A DNA stretch of 19,291 nucleotides from Rhodospirillaceae bacterium (GCA_003452275.1 DMIT01000091.1:1-19291); one strand, 5' to 3'; shown: positions 1-9,326, counted from the stretch's first letter. Notes: generated by a model not told the origin, from the sequence alone. Numbers and translations: made by a program.

Positions 1-2559
1 AAGATAATCACAGAACTGCTCATATGCCTCAGGACTAAAGATTTTCAACAGGCATCCCTTCTCGTCCTTCACAACGAAATCAGCAAGAATTTTCTTTTGC
101 TCTTTCGTTAATCGCTGTAAATGATACCAGGATTGGTCACTCTCATAGATACTAAACAGAATATTGTATACCAGTTTCTCAGCCAATTCTATTTTTGACG
201 AATATAACCTCAGATTTCTTTCTAATAAATCAAGCTCTGTTTTCTTTGTTTCCCTCTCGGCCTCTTTCTCTTGCGGTATACTCCACACCTCTATTTGAAG
301 TGTGTCGACTTTTTCTTTTAAGGCTTCTTTGCGGGGCGTCACGTCTGACCATGTGTCGACAGCCCTTTGCAAGATTGCAAAAGCCGTATCAAACATTCTC
401 TGCTGCTGAGCCTTTTTCCTGGCCACTAATTTTTCTTTATAATCGCTACCGAAATGCGTTTTAAAAATAGGGTTATCAAACTCAAAGAGTTCTCTGCTAA
501 GTTCCGAATGTCCCTTCCCATTGCATCCCGGGATAGGATGCTCCTTGCGATATCTTTCAGGTATCAGGTCGATCGATTTCTCGAGTTGTCCACAACGTCT
601 ATCTTCTCTCTCTTCATCTTCAGGAAGAGAGTTGAACATCGATACAAAGTCATATATTTTTTTCTCAGCTATCGTACAGTGGTTAAAACTATCTTTCAGC
701 GCCTTATGTTGCCTGTAATCACGATCATCGATGCTAACGGCTTCCTGACAAGTCCGTTCTATAAGAGACTCTTCGTTGTCGAAATATGATTTGATATAAT
801 CATAAGCAGCCAAAACCTTATTGTGCCTGATCGCAAAATCTACTTCATATGGAGGGATATCATTCTGAGATATTTTTCCATCTGGATTGATAGAATAGGA
901 GGAGTGTCCTATACGGACATAAGGTAAGCCATGTGTGATTCTAAAATCTTCAATATGATATTTCGCTAGAAATGTAACTATTTCAGCCTTGACGCTTTCG
1001 TCTTTTTTTGCAATTTCAACTAAATTATCCCACGGAACTTTTTTTCCGACTTTTGGATCATCGTATATCCGCATCTCATTTCTTGAGCCGCGATGCCCAT
1101 AGCCACCAAAGCCAACAAAGCCGGTTAAATTATCGAATTTATGGGCATATCTGCCAATTTCTTTTCCCGCATTGACAATTTCATATCGAATTTTTCCAAG
1201 ACGTTCATATTCAGCTGTGGCAACGCGAAAATCTTCAACGGTTCTCACTGATCTGATTTTGTTCTGAATAGCATCGATATCTATTACGATATCAGGACAT
1301 GATGCTGACGTTGCCTCCTTATCATGTTTTTTATCCCAGCAACGGCTATATTCACTGAAAATAGCGAAGAAATAACTATATAATATTCCGCTGGCGTCCG
1401 AATAGTTCGCGTCATGAATCTCAGGGTAACCATGTCTCCCAATATGCTGATATGCCCTGTTTTGCAGATAGACGTTTAAATCTATAGTATTCATCTCTGC
1501 TGGCTTATGGGGATTTCCCTTCTTTTCTCTCTCGACAAGAATGCCTTCAATGATACCCTCAGCCAGATTTACAATTTTCTGCTGATATTTTTTCAGTACG
1601 ACAGGTCCCCTGAAATAATCGGCATATCCTGCATCGATATGTTTCTGGATTTCTCTTCTTCTCTCTCCTTTCATGTAGTCATCTTGACTTTCCTCATCCA
1701 ATGTTGCTAACTGGGCTGCAAAGAACTCTTCCGGAGGAACAGTCATGGAAAGATGCTCAATACAATCCACAAGAAGCTTTAACTTGCCTATGGATTTTCT
1801 TTCTTGGTAGCGATTGGCATTCAGGAATTCATCAATTGGATCGTTATAACGCGCTGTTAAAGCTGTTTTATCAATATCAGTAGGTTTTCGTTCGTCGATC
1901 AGGTGTGACAATCTGGTCAGGCAAGCTTCAATACCTGTCTTTCTGTTGCTATCACTGAGGTGAACGTCCAGAATGGACGACCAATCAACCCCCTCGCTTC
2001 CTGCATCCTGACGCGAGCGACGTTGATGTCGATCCTCTTCCTCTTTTTTCCTTTTTGCATAGGCGCTGATTTTTTCCGTTATGATAAGCGCCTGCTTGGG
2101 GTCCCCGCCGGCATCATAAATAAGATCGACAGGATGAAAATCTGCGATCCCTTCTTCCCCTTTGGAGTTGTGCCTAACTCCGAAACATCGCATCATCCAG
2201 TGCGTGAGTTCATGGCCCAGAACAAAATCAAGCTGATCAAGATTATCAACCAGTTCCAGTAAACCACGCGTCATACAAATAACAGGGGTCGGGATTGGAT
2301 TTCTAACATATCGGGCTGTTTTATAATCATTCCGGCGTGGCTTATGTTCAGGATCGAAGACAGGGGCGAAAAAAGCGTTCGGCTCCTCAACGTCAGACAG
2401 CACGAAAGTGACAGGGTTTTTATCAAAATCAATATAGCGGCCCGCCAAATCTTTTGCTCTGGCAAGCAGGAAATCATGAATTTTCTGCCCCTCTGGAAGG
2501 TTGTGATCAACAATGCTGTATTTAACAAGCAAATCTTCTTCGATTAATATTCCACTCAT
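1..2559 (-). CDS. Large putative zinc metallopeptidase, M48-like motifs (partial, open at left edge)
   Basis: The minus strand reads without a stop from an ATG at 2559 to base 1, giving 853 codons of a longer protein. The ATG is preceded by an AGGTGAG ribosome binding site. A zinc-binding HELTH motif lies at residues 116-120, followed by EGIAD at 136-140, which fits the M48 ExxAD third-ligand motif. Next comes an M48-like 'YDAGGDP' segment and DVHLSDSNR at about 198-206, resembling the M48 'HPxxxxR' helix (here His-Leu). Together these suggest a gluzincin peptidase domain at roughly residues 30-240. Only 15 residues separate HELTH from E136, far fewer than in HtpX or BepA. No signal peptide or membrane segment is seen, so a cytoplasmic protein is inferred. 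The remaining 600-plus residues are charged, rich in Lys and Glu, and match no domain I recognise. The gene is AT-rich compared with the efflux genes. Protease activity and substrate are unknown; the fold assignment rests on motifs only. Confidence 0.8.
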   Translation of the reverse strand, partial: MSGILIEEDLLVKYSIVDHNLPEGQKIHDFLLARAKDLAGRYIDFDKNPVTFVLSDVEEPNAFFAPVFDPEHKPRRNDYKTARYVRNPIPTPVICMTRGLLELVDNLDQLDFVLGHELTHWMMRCFGVRHNSKGEEGIADFHPVDLIYDAGGDPKQALIITEKISAYAKRKKEEEDRHQRRSRQDAGSEGVDWSSILDVHLSDSNRKTGIEACLTRLSHLIDERKPTDIDKTALTARYNDPIDEFLNANRYQERKSIGKLKLLVDCIEHLSMTVPPEEFFAAQLATLDEESQDDYMKGERRREIQKHIDAGYADYFRGPVVLKKYQQKIVNLAEGIIEGILVEREKKGNPHKPAEMNTIDLNVYLQNRAYQHIGRHGYPEIHDANYSDASGILYSYFFAIFSEYSRCWDKKHDKEATSASCPDIVIDIDAIQNKIRSVRTVEDFRVATAEYERLGKIRYEIVNAGKEIGRYAHKFDNLTGFVGFGGYGHRGSRNEMRIYDDPKVGKKVPWDNLVEIAKKDESVKAEIVTFLAKYHIEDFRITHGLPYVRIGHSSYSINPDGKISQNDIPPYEVDFAIRHNKVLAAYDYIKSYFDNEESLIERTCQEAVSIDDRDYRQHKALKDSFNHCTIAEKKIYDFVSMFNSLPEDEEREDRRCGQLEKSIDLIPERYRKEHPIPGCNGKGHSELSRELFEFDNPIFKTHFGSDYKEKLVARKKAQQQRMFDTAFAILQRAVDTWSDVTPRKEALKEKVDTLQIEVWSIPQEKEAERETKKTELDLLERNLRLYSSKIELAEKLVYNILFSIYESDQSWYHLQRLTKEQKKILADFVVKDEKGCLLKIFSPEAYEQFCDYL

Positions 2560-2816
2560 ATCTCACCTATTTTTAAGTTATAGAAAATACATGGATATAG
2601 CGTGGTCTGCAATATAATTATGTTAATATAGTGATGATCGTCAGAAAAATCGACAAATTGGTTATATCTTCTTTCATTCTTCTTTTAGAAACAGAGAGAT
2701 AGATCATCAGAGAATTGTTAGCGAATGACTGCGCACCCCGGCTATCTAGTCGCCTATTTTCCCGCATAGCGAACAACTATAGCCACAAGCAATCCCCTTT
2801 TGTTCTTATCAGCACC
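2560..2816. other. Intergenic region upstream of the metallopeptidase gene
   Basis: These 257 AT-rich bases separate two minus-strand genes. They must hold the leader and probably the promoter of the metallopeptidase gene, but no convincing -35/-10 pair stands out. A 45-base imperfect inverted repeat (2740-2784) lies near the end of the methyltransferase gene. No small gene is supported. Confidence 0.4.
2740..2784. repeat. Imperfect inverted repeat downstream of the methyltransferase gene
   Basis: The outer arms GGCTATCTAGTCGC and the complementary region ending in ACTATAGCC can pair with a two-base bulge, and a CGC/GCG pair extends the stem inward. No T-run follows on either strand, so it is not a standard intrinsic terminator. 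It could still form an RNA hairpin that protects or ends the methyltransferase transcript. Found by eye; significance in AT-rich DNA is uncertain. Confidence 0.3.
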
Positions 2817-3920
2817 TTATGTCAGAGATTCTGTGCGGAATAAATTCACGCGAAGGCCGCCATGCTGAACCGGCTCTGTCGTGGGCACAAATGGCAAGCT
2901 GGTCGCTTTTGCTAGAGCGGTATCAGTCGTAATCAGTCCAATACGCCATCCCGAAAAACGGGCGCGCAGTACTTTTCCGAGGGTTTGGTAAAGCGGCATT
3001 AGCTGCTTTTTATCACCAATGCGGGTGCCGTAGGGCGGGTTAATGATGACAAGGCCCGGTACACTGGTCGGTGGGGTAATATCGCTGATTGTCCGTTGCT
3101 GAAACTCCGTGAACTTCTCGACACCTGCACGCGCAGCGTTCTCACCACTCATTCTCACTGCCCCTTCGTCCCTATCGCTGCCGTAAAAATGAAAGTCCGG
3201 CGAACATTTCCGTTCAACATTCCTCATCTTCTCCCATGCAACCAAATCGAAATTAAGGAATTGTTCAAACGCAAAATGCCGTGCCCGTCCCGGATTAAGG
3301 CGCATAGCGATTTCTGCGGCCTCTATCACAAACGTACCTGAGCCGCACATCGGGTCAAAAACAGGCTCCGTACCTTTATACCCACATTGTTGCAGAAAAA
3401 GAGCCGCCATATTTTCACGCATCGGGGCTTTATTAACCGACTCTTTAAAACCACGCTTATGTAACAATTCTCCAGATGTATCGACGCTGATCGTGCAGAT
3501 ATCTTGGTGAATGCGGACCATGACAGTTATTTCCGCATCCTGAGAAGGTTTGAGCTTGAGTGTTTCGGTCATAGCTCTCTCAATTCGCTCGGCAGCGGCA
3601 CCATCATGATAGATGCGTGATTTCGAACATGACACTTCGACACGAAAAGGAGTTCCGGGATAAAAAATATCACCCCAAGGTGTCTCGCGCGCACGCTTAT
3701 CAAGTTGCGCAAGATGTAATACTTTAAATGAGTCAATACGCGCCAACACACGCGAAGCCCCCCGAACCCATAAGTTCGCGCGCCAGACTTCCGGCCAACC
3801 ACCCATGATAGTGACACCGCCAGCTATAGCTTTCGCCTGATTGAATCCTTTGCTACGCACTTCGTCATACAGTAATCCTTCAAGACCCGGCGAAGTGGCA
3901 AGAAAAATCTCAAAACTCAT
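2817..3920 (-). CDS. THUMP-domain class I SAM-dependent rRNA methyltransferase, RlmL type (single domain)
   Basis: This 367-residue protein matches the N-terminal half of E. coli RlmL, which makes m2G2445 in 23S rRNA. The N-terminus MSFEIFLATSPGLEGLL is typical of the family. Residues about 50-155 form the ferredoxin-like/THUMP RNA-binding region. A Rossmann methyltransferase follows, with DPMCGSGTF (189-197) as the AdoMet-binding loop, FYGSDRD (245-251) as the acidic strand, and NPPYG (294-298) as the catalytic motif for amino-group methylation of guanine. E. coli RlmL is about 700 residues because it is fused to RlmK; this version lacks that half and resembles the single-domain forms found in many other bacteria. 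The ATG at 3920 gives the expected N-terminus, though no strong ribosome binding site is visible. The protein should act on rRNA in the cytoplasm. The exact target base is inferred from the family, not shown. Confidence 0.9.
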   Translation of the reverse strand: MSFEIFLATSPGLEGLLYDEVRSKGFNQAKAIAGGVTIMGGWPEVWRANLWVRGASRVLARIDSFKVLHLAQLDKRARETPWGDIFYPGTPFRVEVSCSKSRIYHDGAAAERIERAMTETLKLKPSQDAEITVMVRIHQDICTISVDTSGELLHKRGFKESVNKAPMRENMAALFLQQCGYKGTEPVFDPMCGSGTFVIEAAEIAMRLNPGRARHFAFEQFLNFDLVAWEKMRNVERKCSPDFHFYGSDRDEGAVRMSGENAARAGVEKFTEFQQRTISDITPPTSVPGLVIINPPYGTRIGDKKQLMPLYQTLGKVLRARFSGWRIGLITTDTALAKATSLPFVPTTEPVQHGGLRVNLFRTESLT

Positions 3921-4433
3921 TCAATTCACGTAGCTTTCTTTTTAGGATTTTATTTCTCAAATGTAGCGATCCCAATGATTTGTTCTTTGCTAAATCTCTT
4001 CCTCATTCTCGAAAAGTATAGAAAATTACAGACTCTATCTCAATCGGGACTATTTCACAGGGAGCAGGTCAATCCTTAAACTGATCATGCTATGTATGTT
4101 TATAGAAATATTTTTGATTAATTACTAGATTCTTTAACAAAAATGCGAATGGTTTAATTTCCAGATCGCACTAATTAAGCCGCTTGTTGTAAATGCTCAT
4201 TGTATCGGATATTGGTGTAAGCTTGAAGTTGAGAAAAGAGGTTTATATCAATTGAAGTAAAAGATAGATTGATTTAGGGACATCTTGGGATTACTCGGAT
4301 ATATTTATTGAAATTTTGTCCATCATCAAAGAAATGTTTATAGTAGACCAAAGAAGCTTGGCGTCGTCAAAATTTTTTGGAAGTATTTGGTGATGATTTG
4401 TAATTTATCCCTTTACCCGAATAGTGATTTTTA
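3921..4433. other. AT-rich intergenic region between divergent genes
   Basis: These 513 bases lie between the methyltransferase gene (minus) and the membrane-protein gene (plus), so they must contain both leaders. I see no ORF with coding character, no tRNA-like fold, no tandem repeat and no clear terminator or sigma-70 promoter. Several A/T runs occur, such as the T-run near 4373, but without a stem before them. Confidence 0.5.
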
Positions 4434-5720
4434 ATGACAACACCATCCCGCACCAGTGTCACGAGTCTGTCAAACTACAATCTAGAATCAACGTCATCAG
4501 GGTTTCGTTTAAAGGCCAGTCAATTGGGCTGTATGCGGATATTTGGCGTGATGTTTTTATTGCCTGGAATATTCATTGTGGCGGCATTGTTTCAGTTGAT
4601 TGATGTCAAAACACCTGCATACGGAACAGGTGAATGGGCAGGGTTATTCCTGCTTGGGTTGGCATTTGGGGGATTTGGTGCGGCCATCACTTTCTACCGC
4701 AGCTATATCCTGATTGATTTACGCACACGAAAAGCCATTTATATGTGGGGCATTTTCAAAGTCCGTGAACGTGAGACATTTTCACTGGATAATGTCTCAG
4801 AAATGATTATATCCCGCACGATTATTCCGAATTCAGATGGGCCTGATTATGTTGCGTTCGCGGTTATATTTCTGTCCAAAAATGGACATAATTTCGAAGT
4901 CGGATATTATCGCAAAATGGCCGACGCTATACGTGTAGCCGTTCCCATTACCAGACGCATGGGGCTTAAAGTTTTTGATGCAACGGTTAATGGACGCCCT
5001 GAAATCACTGCGGAAGATATGAATGACAGGGGGACTGTTACAGGGGATGCGAGCACTTTATCACGCTATGATTTTCAAGGCTTATCATTTAAATGGGATG
5101 GGCACTCGGAATCCCTATCCAGACTATTAAAGGTCAATCAGGGTGGTATTTCATTTTTTAAAATTGTGTATCCGAAATTGATTGCCCAAAGAACAGTCGT
5201 TACATTATTTGGCGTTATTTTTTTTGTATATTTTTTTGGATGGCGTCTCGATCAAATCATTCCTCAAATTTTCAGTGGTTTTTTTGATCCGAACTTTCTC
5301 CATTCACCAGAAATATTCTTTACTTCGATTATTGGATCAGCCTTTGTTTTATTTTTGCTTGGGCCTGCGCTGGGGTTAATTACGATAATTCTCAAATCCG
5401 CACCATACGCCATCCTCGGGGTCGGCAATGATGGCCTATACATTCATGACCCGAAAGCCCGCAGCATGGGACGTCGCTATCACCGTAAATCAACTAAGCA
5501 TTTATTAGTTAGATATGCCGATATCCTGAGCATTGATATTCAGACAGCAGAGAAGAAATTTGGTCGTCAGAAAGTTTGGAAATGGGAGAAATCCAATAAC
5601 TTTATCGCCCTTCGCATTGGCACAGAATTCTATGAAGTCGGTAACGGTTTAGACCGAGCACAATTGGAAATGATTGCAAATGAAATAAAGCTGCATCTGT
5701 TAAGGAATCCTGCCAAATAG
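4434..5720 (+). CDS. Unrecognised membrane protein with two TM-pair plus soluble-domain units
   Basis: This 428-residue protein has four predicted membrane segments at about 34-56, 69-88, 254-270 and 294-322. The first pair is followed by a soluble region (about 92-185) that starts YILIDLRTRKAIYMWGIFK and ends in an amphipathic helix. The second pair is followed by another soluble region (about 325-428) with alternating hydrophobic strands and a closing helix near 407-423. This strand-rich pattern resembles bacterial PH-like (bPH) domains on membrane proteins, and it suggests an internal duplication of a two-helix plus bPH unit. The similarity is by pattern only. An in-frame TGA at 4425-4427 makes the ATG at 4434 the first possible start, although no Shine-Dalgarno is visible. 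The gene stands alone between two long gaps, so neighbours give no functional hint. I cannot name a function. Confidence 0.8.
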   Translation: MTTPSRTSVTSLSNYNLESTSSGFRLKASQLGCMRIFGVMFLLPGIFIVAALFQLIDVKTPAYGTGEWAGLFLLGLAFGGFGAAITFYRSYILIDLRTRKAIYMWGIFKVRERETFSLDNVSEMIISRTIIPNSDGPDYVAFAVIFLSKNGHNFEVGYYRKMADAIRVAVPITRRMGLKVFDATVNGRPEITAEDMNDRGTVTGDASTLSRYDFQGLSFKWDGHSESLSRLLKVNQGGISFFKIVYPKLIAQRTVVTLFGVIFFVYFFGWRLDQIIPQIFSGFFDPNFLHSPEIFFTSIIGSAFVLFLLGPALGLITIILKSAPYAILGVGNDGLYIHDPKARSMGRRYHRKSTKHLLVRYADILSIDIQTAEKKFGRQKVWKWEKSNNFIALRIGTEFYEVGNGLDRAQLEMIANEIKLHLLRNPAK

Positions 5721-6101
5721 GACTCTTTGGATTAACGGAGACTGTGTAGCGCCCCGAAAACAAGTATCTATACCTTTGCGAATAAATTATATTCGCATCT
5801 GGGAAAATGCCACACTAACGGTTAGGAATCCCAAATAATTCATAATATCTTCATGGTCTTTAGCGGACTATGCCATACCCTGAGCGCTCGCAGCGGCAAC
5901 AAAATATGACGCAGATTTTTCTGCATATAACCTACCCTCAAGAAAAAAGATTCTAAACTGTAAAAGAGAACGCTAAGAAAAAATATTAAAATTGAAACGA
6001 GTGGAGTTCTTTTATTATCCAACTTGTACAGGCTCGCAGTTCTCGCAAGATCAAATGTCAAACGAGGAGGATCTAGGATAATCCCTCATATTTTAAAGAC
6101 A
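5721..6101. other. Intergenic region between two converging genes
   Basis: These 381 bases lie between the ends of the membrane-protein gene (plus) and tamB (minus). They hold a perfect 8-base stem-loop at 5777-5797. A minus-strand reading frame (5840-6061) is present but starts with TTG, lacks a ribosome binding site and is not supported as a gene. No intrinsic terminator with a T-run was found for either flanking gene. Confidence 0.45.
5777..5797. repeat. Perfect 8-base stem-loop downstream of the membrane-protein gene
   Basis: TGCGAATA and TATTCGCA are exact reverse complements separated by AATTA. The stem lies 56 bases after the stop codon of the preceding plus-strand gene. No T-run follows it, so it is a weak terminator candidate; it could instead stabilise the 3' end of the transcript or bind a protein. 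Confidence 0.35.
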
Positions 6102-9100
6102 TCAATAATCATGCTTCCAGAAGACGCCGCCGCCGGTTTGGGCGTCTTGTCCGATTTCGCTTTGGATATTTACACTGGGAGTCACTTCAATCTGGATATT
6201 TGCGGCGCCGGAACCGGGCGCTTTGCCTTTTTCAAATTCCAGATATACTTTATCGGTCAGGTATTTTCCAACTCCCACATTCGTCTCGCCATTCGCATCC
6301 GTATCGATGGAAATATCATCCAGTCCCGTAACCGACCGCAATAAACCGAGAGGATTGATGCTGCTCCCTCCTCCTTTTCCTGAAAACCGGGCAAGGGTCT
6401 GCGCCAGTTGAATTGCCTGGAACGGTGTAATTTTTGCTGTATCGCGACCAAACAGCAGACGGGAAAGCACCTCGTCTTGCGGCAATGCAGGAGTCGAAGA
6501 GAAAGTGATAGCCGGCAAAGTCACAGGGCCGGCCAGAATAATAGAGGCCGTTACGTCATCAGCAGGAATGGTGGCAATAATATCCAGATAAGGTGATGGT
6601 GGCATTTCCCCCTGAAAACGCAGATTGGCCCGTTCCAACGTGAATCGTTTGCCGAATTCCTCATACCGTCCGCGTTTTGACGAGAATGTTCCATTAAATT
6701 GCGGGGATGCGGCATCTCCCGAAATATCAAGCTCGCCGCCGAATTCTGCATCCAGCCCCCATCCACGTACAAAAATCTGGTTGGGAGCATTTACTTTCAA
6801 TGATAACATCACTGTTTGCAAAGGGCTGATAGCCTCTGCATCTTTCCTGCGATCTACAATATTCAATTCAGGAATTTTACTTTGGAATGTTTCTGGAACG
6901 ATGATGTTCATATGGGCGATATCGACAGCACCATTCACGGCATAATTTTCACCGGTATTCGCCACAGAGATCGTCGCATCCACCATGCCATCCGCCAGAT
7001 TGGATTTTGGAAGATGAAAATCTTTCATCGAGAGGGACAAGTCGGTTTTTGCATCCTCCGCGAATCCCACATGACCACTTCCCTTTATCAGTCCCTTTTC
7101 TCCATCGGTAGCCGTAATAGAATCAAAGGTTACAGAGTCATTTGTAAAAGACGAATTGACTGCAATAGACCGTAATGCGATGCCATTCTGATCGTCGGTA
7201 AATTGCCCATTGCGGAGAGCAAGCGTGCCTTTTATGGACGGTTCTCCTATTTTTCCGCCAATAGACCCATTTGCTTTTAGATTGGCAGAAAACTCCTGCG
7301 TCGGGGGAATGAACAAAGCCGAGATGGCTCCCATATCAATATCAGCAAGAACATCGCCCGAAAGCGGTGCATCCATATTCAGATAAAAAGCAAAAGGCCA
7401 TAAAGAGAATGTAAGCGGGAATTCGGAATTGGCCTTAAGCACTTTGATTCCAGAACCGCTTCCGCCAACAGCCACCATCACTTTATCAGAGTGATTGTTG
7501 ACATCTGCCGCAATATGAAGGTCTTTATAGGCCCCTGTTTTCAATCCGCTGATGGTTACATGCGCTTTTGTAACAGGGCTTGAGGATGCCCCCGTCACAT
7601 CTATATCCCCGTTGACAAGAAGAGTAGACAAAGCAGGAGAAGGCGCCGTGGGAAGATCAGCACCACGGAAATTTTTGGTTATCAGATGCAAATCAACCGC
7701 TTGCGGGTCAACTCCACCCGATAAAACAACGGATGATTTTCCCAGCGTTGTTTTCAAATCAATGTGACGGATGGTTGGAAATTCTTTTGTGAAATCGGAT
7801 ATATCGGCACTGCCCTTGAATGCAACAGCAGACGGAATAAATCCTTGTCCGTTCAGTGACAATTGATAAGATTCATTGCCCAACTCTTTCATCACAAGCT
7901 GCGCTTGAGCGAGAGAGATGTCTGGCGAGAGATCAAGATTTTCTATTTGAATATTGGCGATGTTCGGCCATGGATATTCTACATTCTTTATTTGAGCCTC
8001 TATATCCGCTTTTCCAACCTGTATGGTATCTATTTTGATATGGCCTGCTGATGCCTTGATAGCGACAGACTGAAGCGCGTTCAGAGGGGACAAAACAACA
8101 TCCGCTTTCACCGTCCCGGCGATATCCATCGACAGCAAATCTTTGTAGTAAGAGAGATCAGAAGCAGTCACCATCAACTTGCCGTCAAAGATGCTATCCA
8201 CAGTAGACACAACCCCCGATCCGGACATATCGATAAGCGGAGCTTTTCCAGTCAAAGATTCTATCGTCAGAACAGGCGCATTATAATGAAAGACAGCTCC
8301 AAGATTCATTGTCTTTTCAAGATAACTGGTTTCAATCGCTATATTTCCTTTTAAATCATCCGCAAGATCAGAAGCCGTGGCAGAGATTTGAATATCTGCC
8401 AATCCCTTTTGTTTCAAGGCGTCTGGAATGACTGTACCCTGTATGTGCATTGCAGGGTGAGCATACGTCCCATCAACGACCACAGATAAATCCGCAGACT
8501 GGAAATTTTCCGCAGTCAGTTGACGCAGATCAGGATAAACCGCCTTCACATCCAGATTGATATTGCCATTTGCCGTCAGATATCCTGTCCCCTTTCCGCT
8601 AACAGTGAAATCAGGTGATGCCACCGATAAATGGTCCAGCGAAAAGGACAAAGCGGATGGATCAAAACGCGCCTGAATTTCCAGCCTCTCCGGAAATGCA
8701 ATCTGTCCTATTTTTTGCGCGGCATGGGGTGACAGGGAGATGTCCGCAGCCACTTGAGGGTCAAGGGATATGTCCGCCCTGAGATGCGGTGAAAATGATA
8801 AGGCTGTCCCAGAAATGGCAGGGTCAATATCAAGATGCGCGATATTAAAATGGGATATTTTAAAATGTTTGAAATAAATATTCGGCAATGAAAAAGACTG
8901 CAACGGTTCTTTGTCGGTTTTGACCGCTCCTTTTTCTTCGCTTGCAGGCAGGCGTACCAGTTTGATCTCTCCGGCACTTGCCACCACATCAAGGCGGCGC
9001 AAAAATATTTTCGAATAAGCGATATTGATCGAGAAACGGTCAACCGTCGCCATTTGCCCATCCTTGTCGGAAATAGCAAAATGATAAAGCGTAAACCCGC

Positions 9101-9326
9101 GTACCGGATCATAAAACAAATGGTCAAACGTCGCGTTATATCCGCTGTCCACCAGCGCGGCGGTGAGTTGCTGCTGAATAAAATCATGAGCTTTTCCGGT
9201 ATTCAGCGCATTAATGGCAATCAGCAAAATGATTTGCACCACTGCCAACAAAACAAGTGACAGGGCCACCATAACCAGAAAAGATTTGGCAAGAAAACGA
9301 CCGGATATTCGCATCAAATGTTTCAT
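6102..9326 (-). CDS. tamB: TamB, inner-membrane-anchored translocation and assembly module protein (AsmA-like, DUF490)
   Basis: TamB pairs with the outer-membrane protein TamA and spans the periplasm. In E. coli it is linked to insertion of some outer-membrane proteins and, with YhdP and YdbH, to phospholipid transport to the outer membrane. The 1074-residue product has one N-terminal membrane anchor (about 14-40). A long run of repeated beta-strand segments follows, as expected for the lipid-binding groove, and the C-terminal third (about 760-1074) is a recognisable DUF490/TamB domain. Diagnostic segments there are 'KRGRYEEFGKRFTLERANLRFQG', 'LPQDEVLSRLLFGRD' and 'GVGKYLTDKVYLEFEKG', split here only for naming. 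It is somewhat shorter than E. coli TamB (1259 residues). Its ATG at 9326 shares its A with the tamA TGA stop (TGATG), so the two proteins are probably translationally coupled. No terminator is obvious after its stop. Confidence 0.95.
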   Translation of the reverse strand: MKHLMRISGRFLAKSFLVMVALSLVLLAVVQIILLIAINALNTGKAHDFIQQQLTAALVDSGYNATFDHLFYDPVRGFTLYHFAISDKDGQMATVDRFSINIAYSKIFLRRLDVVASAGEIKLVRLPASEEKGAVKTDKEPLQSFSLPNIYFKHFKISHFNIAHLDIDPAISGTALSFSPHLRADISLDPQVAADISLSPHAAQKIGQIAFPERLEIQARFDPSALSFSLDHLSVASPDFTVSGKGTGYLTANGNINLDVKAVYPDLRQLTAENFQSADLSVVVDGTYAHPAMHIQGTVIPDALKQKGLADIQISATASDLADDLKGNIAIETSYLEKTMNLGAVFHYNAPVLTIESLTGKAPLIDMSGSGVVSTVDSIFDGKLMVTASDLSYYKDLLSMDIAGTVKADVVLSPLNALQSVAIKASAGHIKIDTIQVGKADIEAQIKNVEYPWPNIANIQIENLDLSPDISLAQAQLVMKELGNESYQLSLNGQGFIPSAVAFKGSADISDFTKEFPTIRHIDLKTTLGKSSVVLSGGVDPQAVDLHLITKNFRGADLPTAPSPALSTLLVNGDIDVTGASSSPVTKAHVTISGLKTGAYKDLHIAADVNNHSDKVMVAVGGSGSGIKVLKANSEFPLTFSLWPFAFYLNMDAPLSGDVLADIDMGAISALFIPPTQEFSANLKANGSIGGKIGEPSIKGTLALRNGQFTDDQNGIALRSIAVNSSFTNDSVTFDSITATDGEKGLIKGSGHVGFAEDAKTDLSLSMKDFHLPKSNLADGMVDATISVANTGENYAVNGAVDIAHMNIIVPETFQSKIPELNIVDRRKDAEAISPLQTVMLSLKVNAPNQIFVRGWGLDAEFGGELDISGDAASPQFNGTFSSKRGRYEEFGKRFTLERANLRFQGEMPPSPYLDIIATIPADDVTASIILAGPVTLPAITFSSTPALPQDEVLSRLLFGRDTAKITPFQAIQLAQTLARFSGKGGGSSINPLGLLRSVTGLDDISIDTDANGETNVGVGKYLTDKVYLEFEKGKAPGSGAANIQIEVTPSVNIQSEIGQDAQTGGGVFWKHDY

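Noticed and set aside
195..2547. Several plus-strand frames of 60-111 codons
   Set aside because: All lie opposite the continuous 853-codon minus-strand frame, whose HELTH and EGIAD motifs and ribosome binding site make it the real gene.
3921..4433. Search for a tRNA, small RNA or CRISPR repeat in the 513-base gap
   Set aside because: No cloverleaf, regular repeat or stem with a T-run was found by eye.
5777..5797. Stem-loop as an intrinsic terminator of the membrane-protein gene
   Set aside because: The stem is perfect but AT-rich and short, and no T-run follows on either strand.
5840..6061. A 73-codon minus-strand frame with one hydrophobic stretch
   Set aside because: It starts with TTG, has no ribosome binding site, lies downstream of tamB and shows no recognisable motif. 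It could be a small membrane protein, but nothing supports it beyond an open frame.
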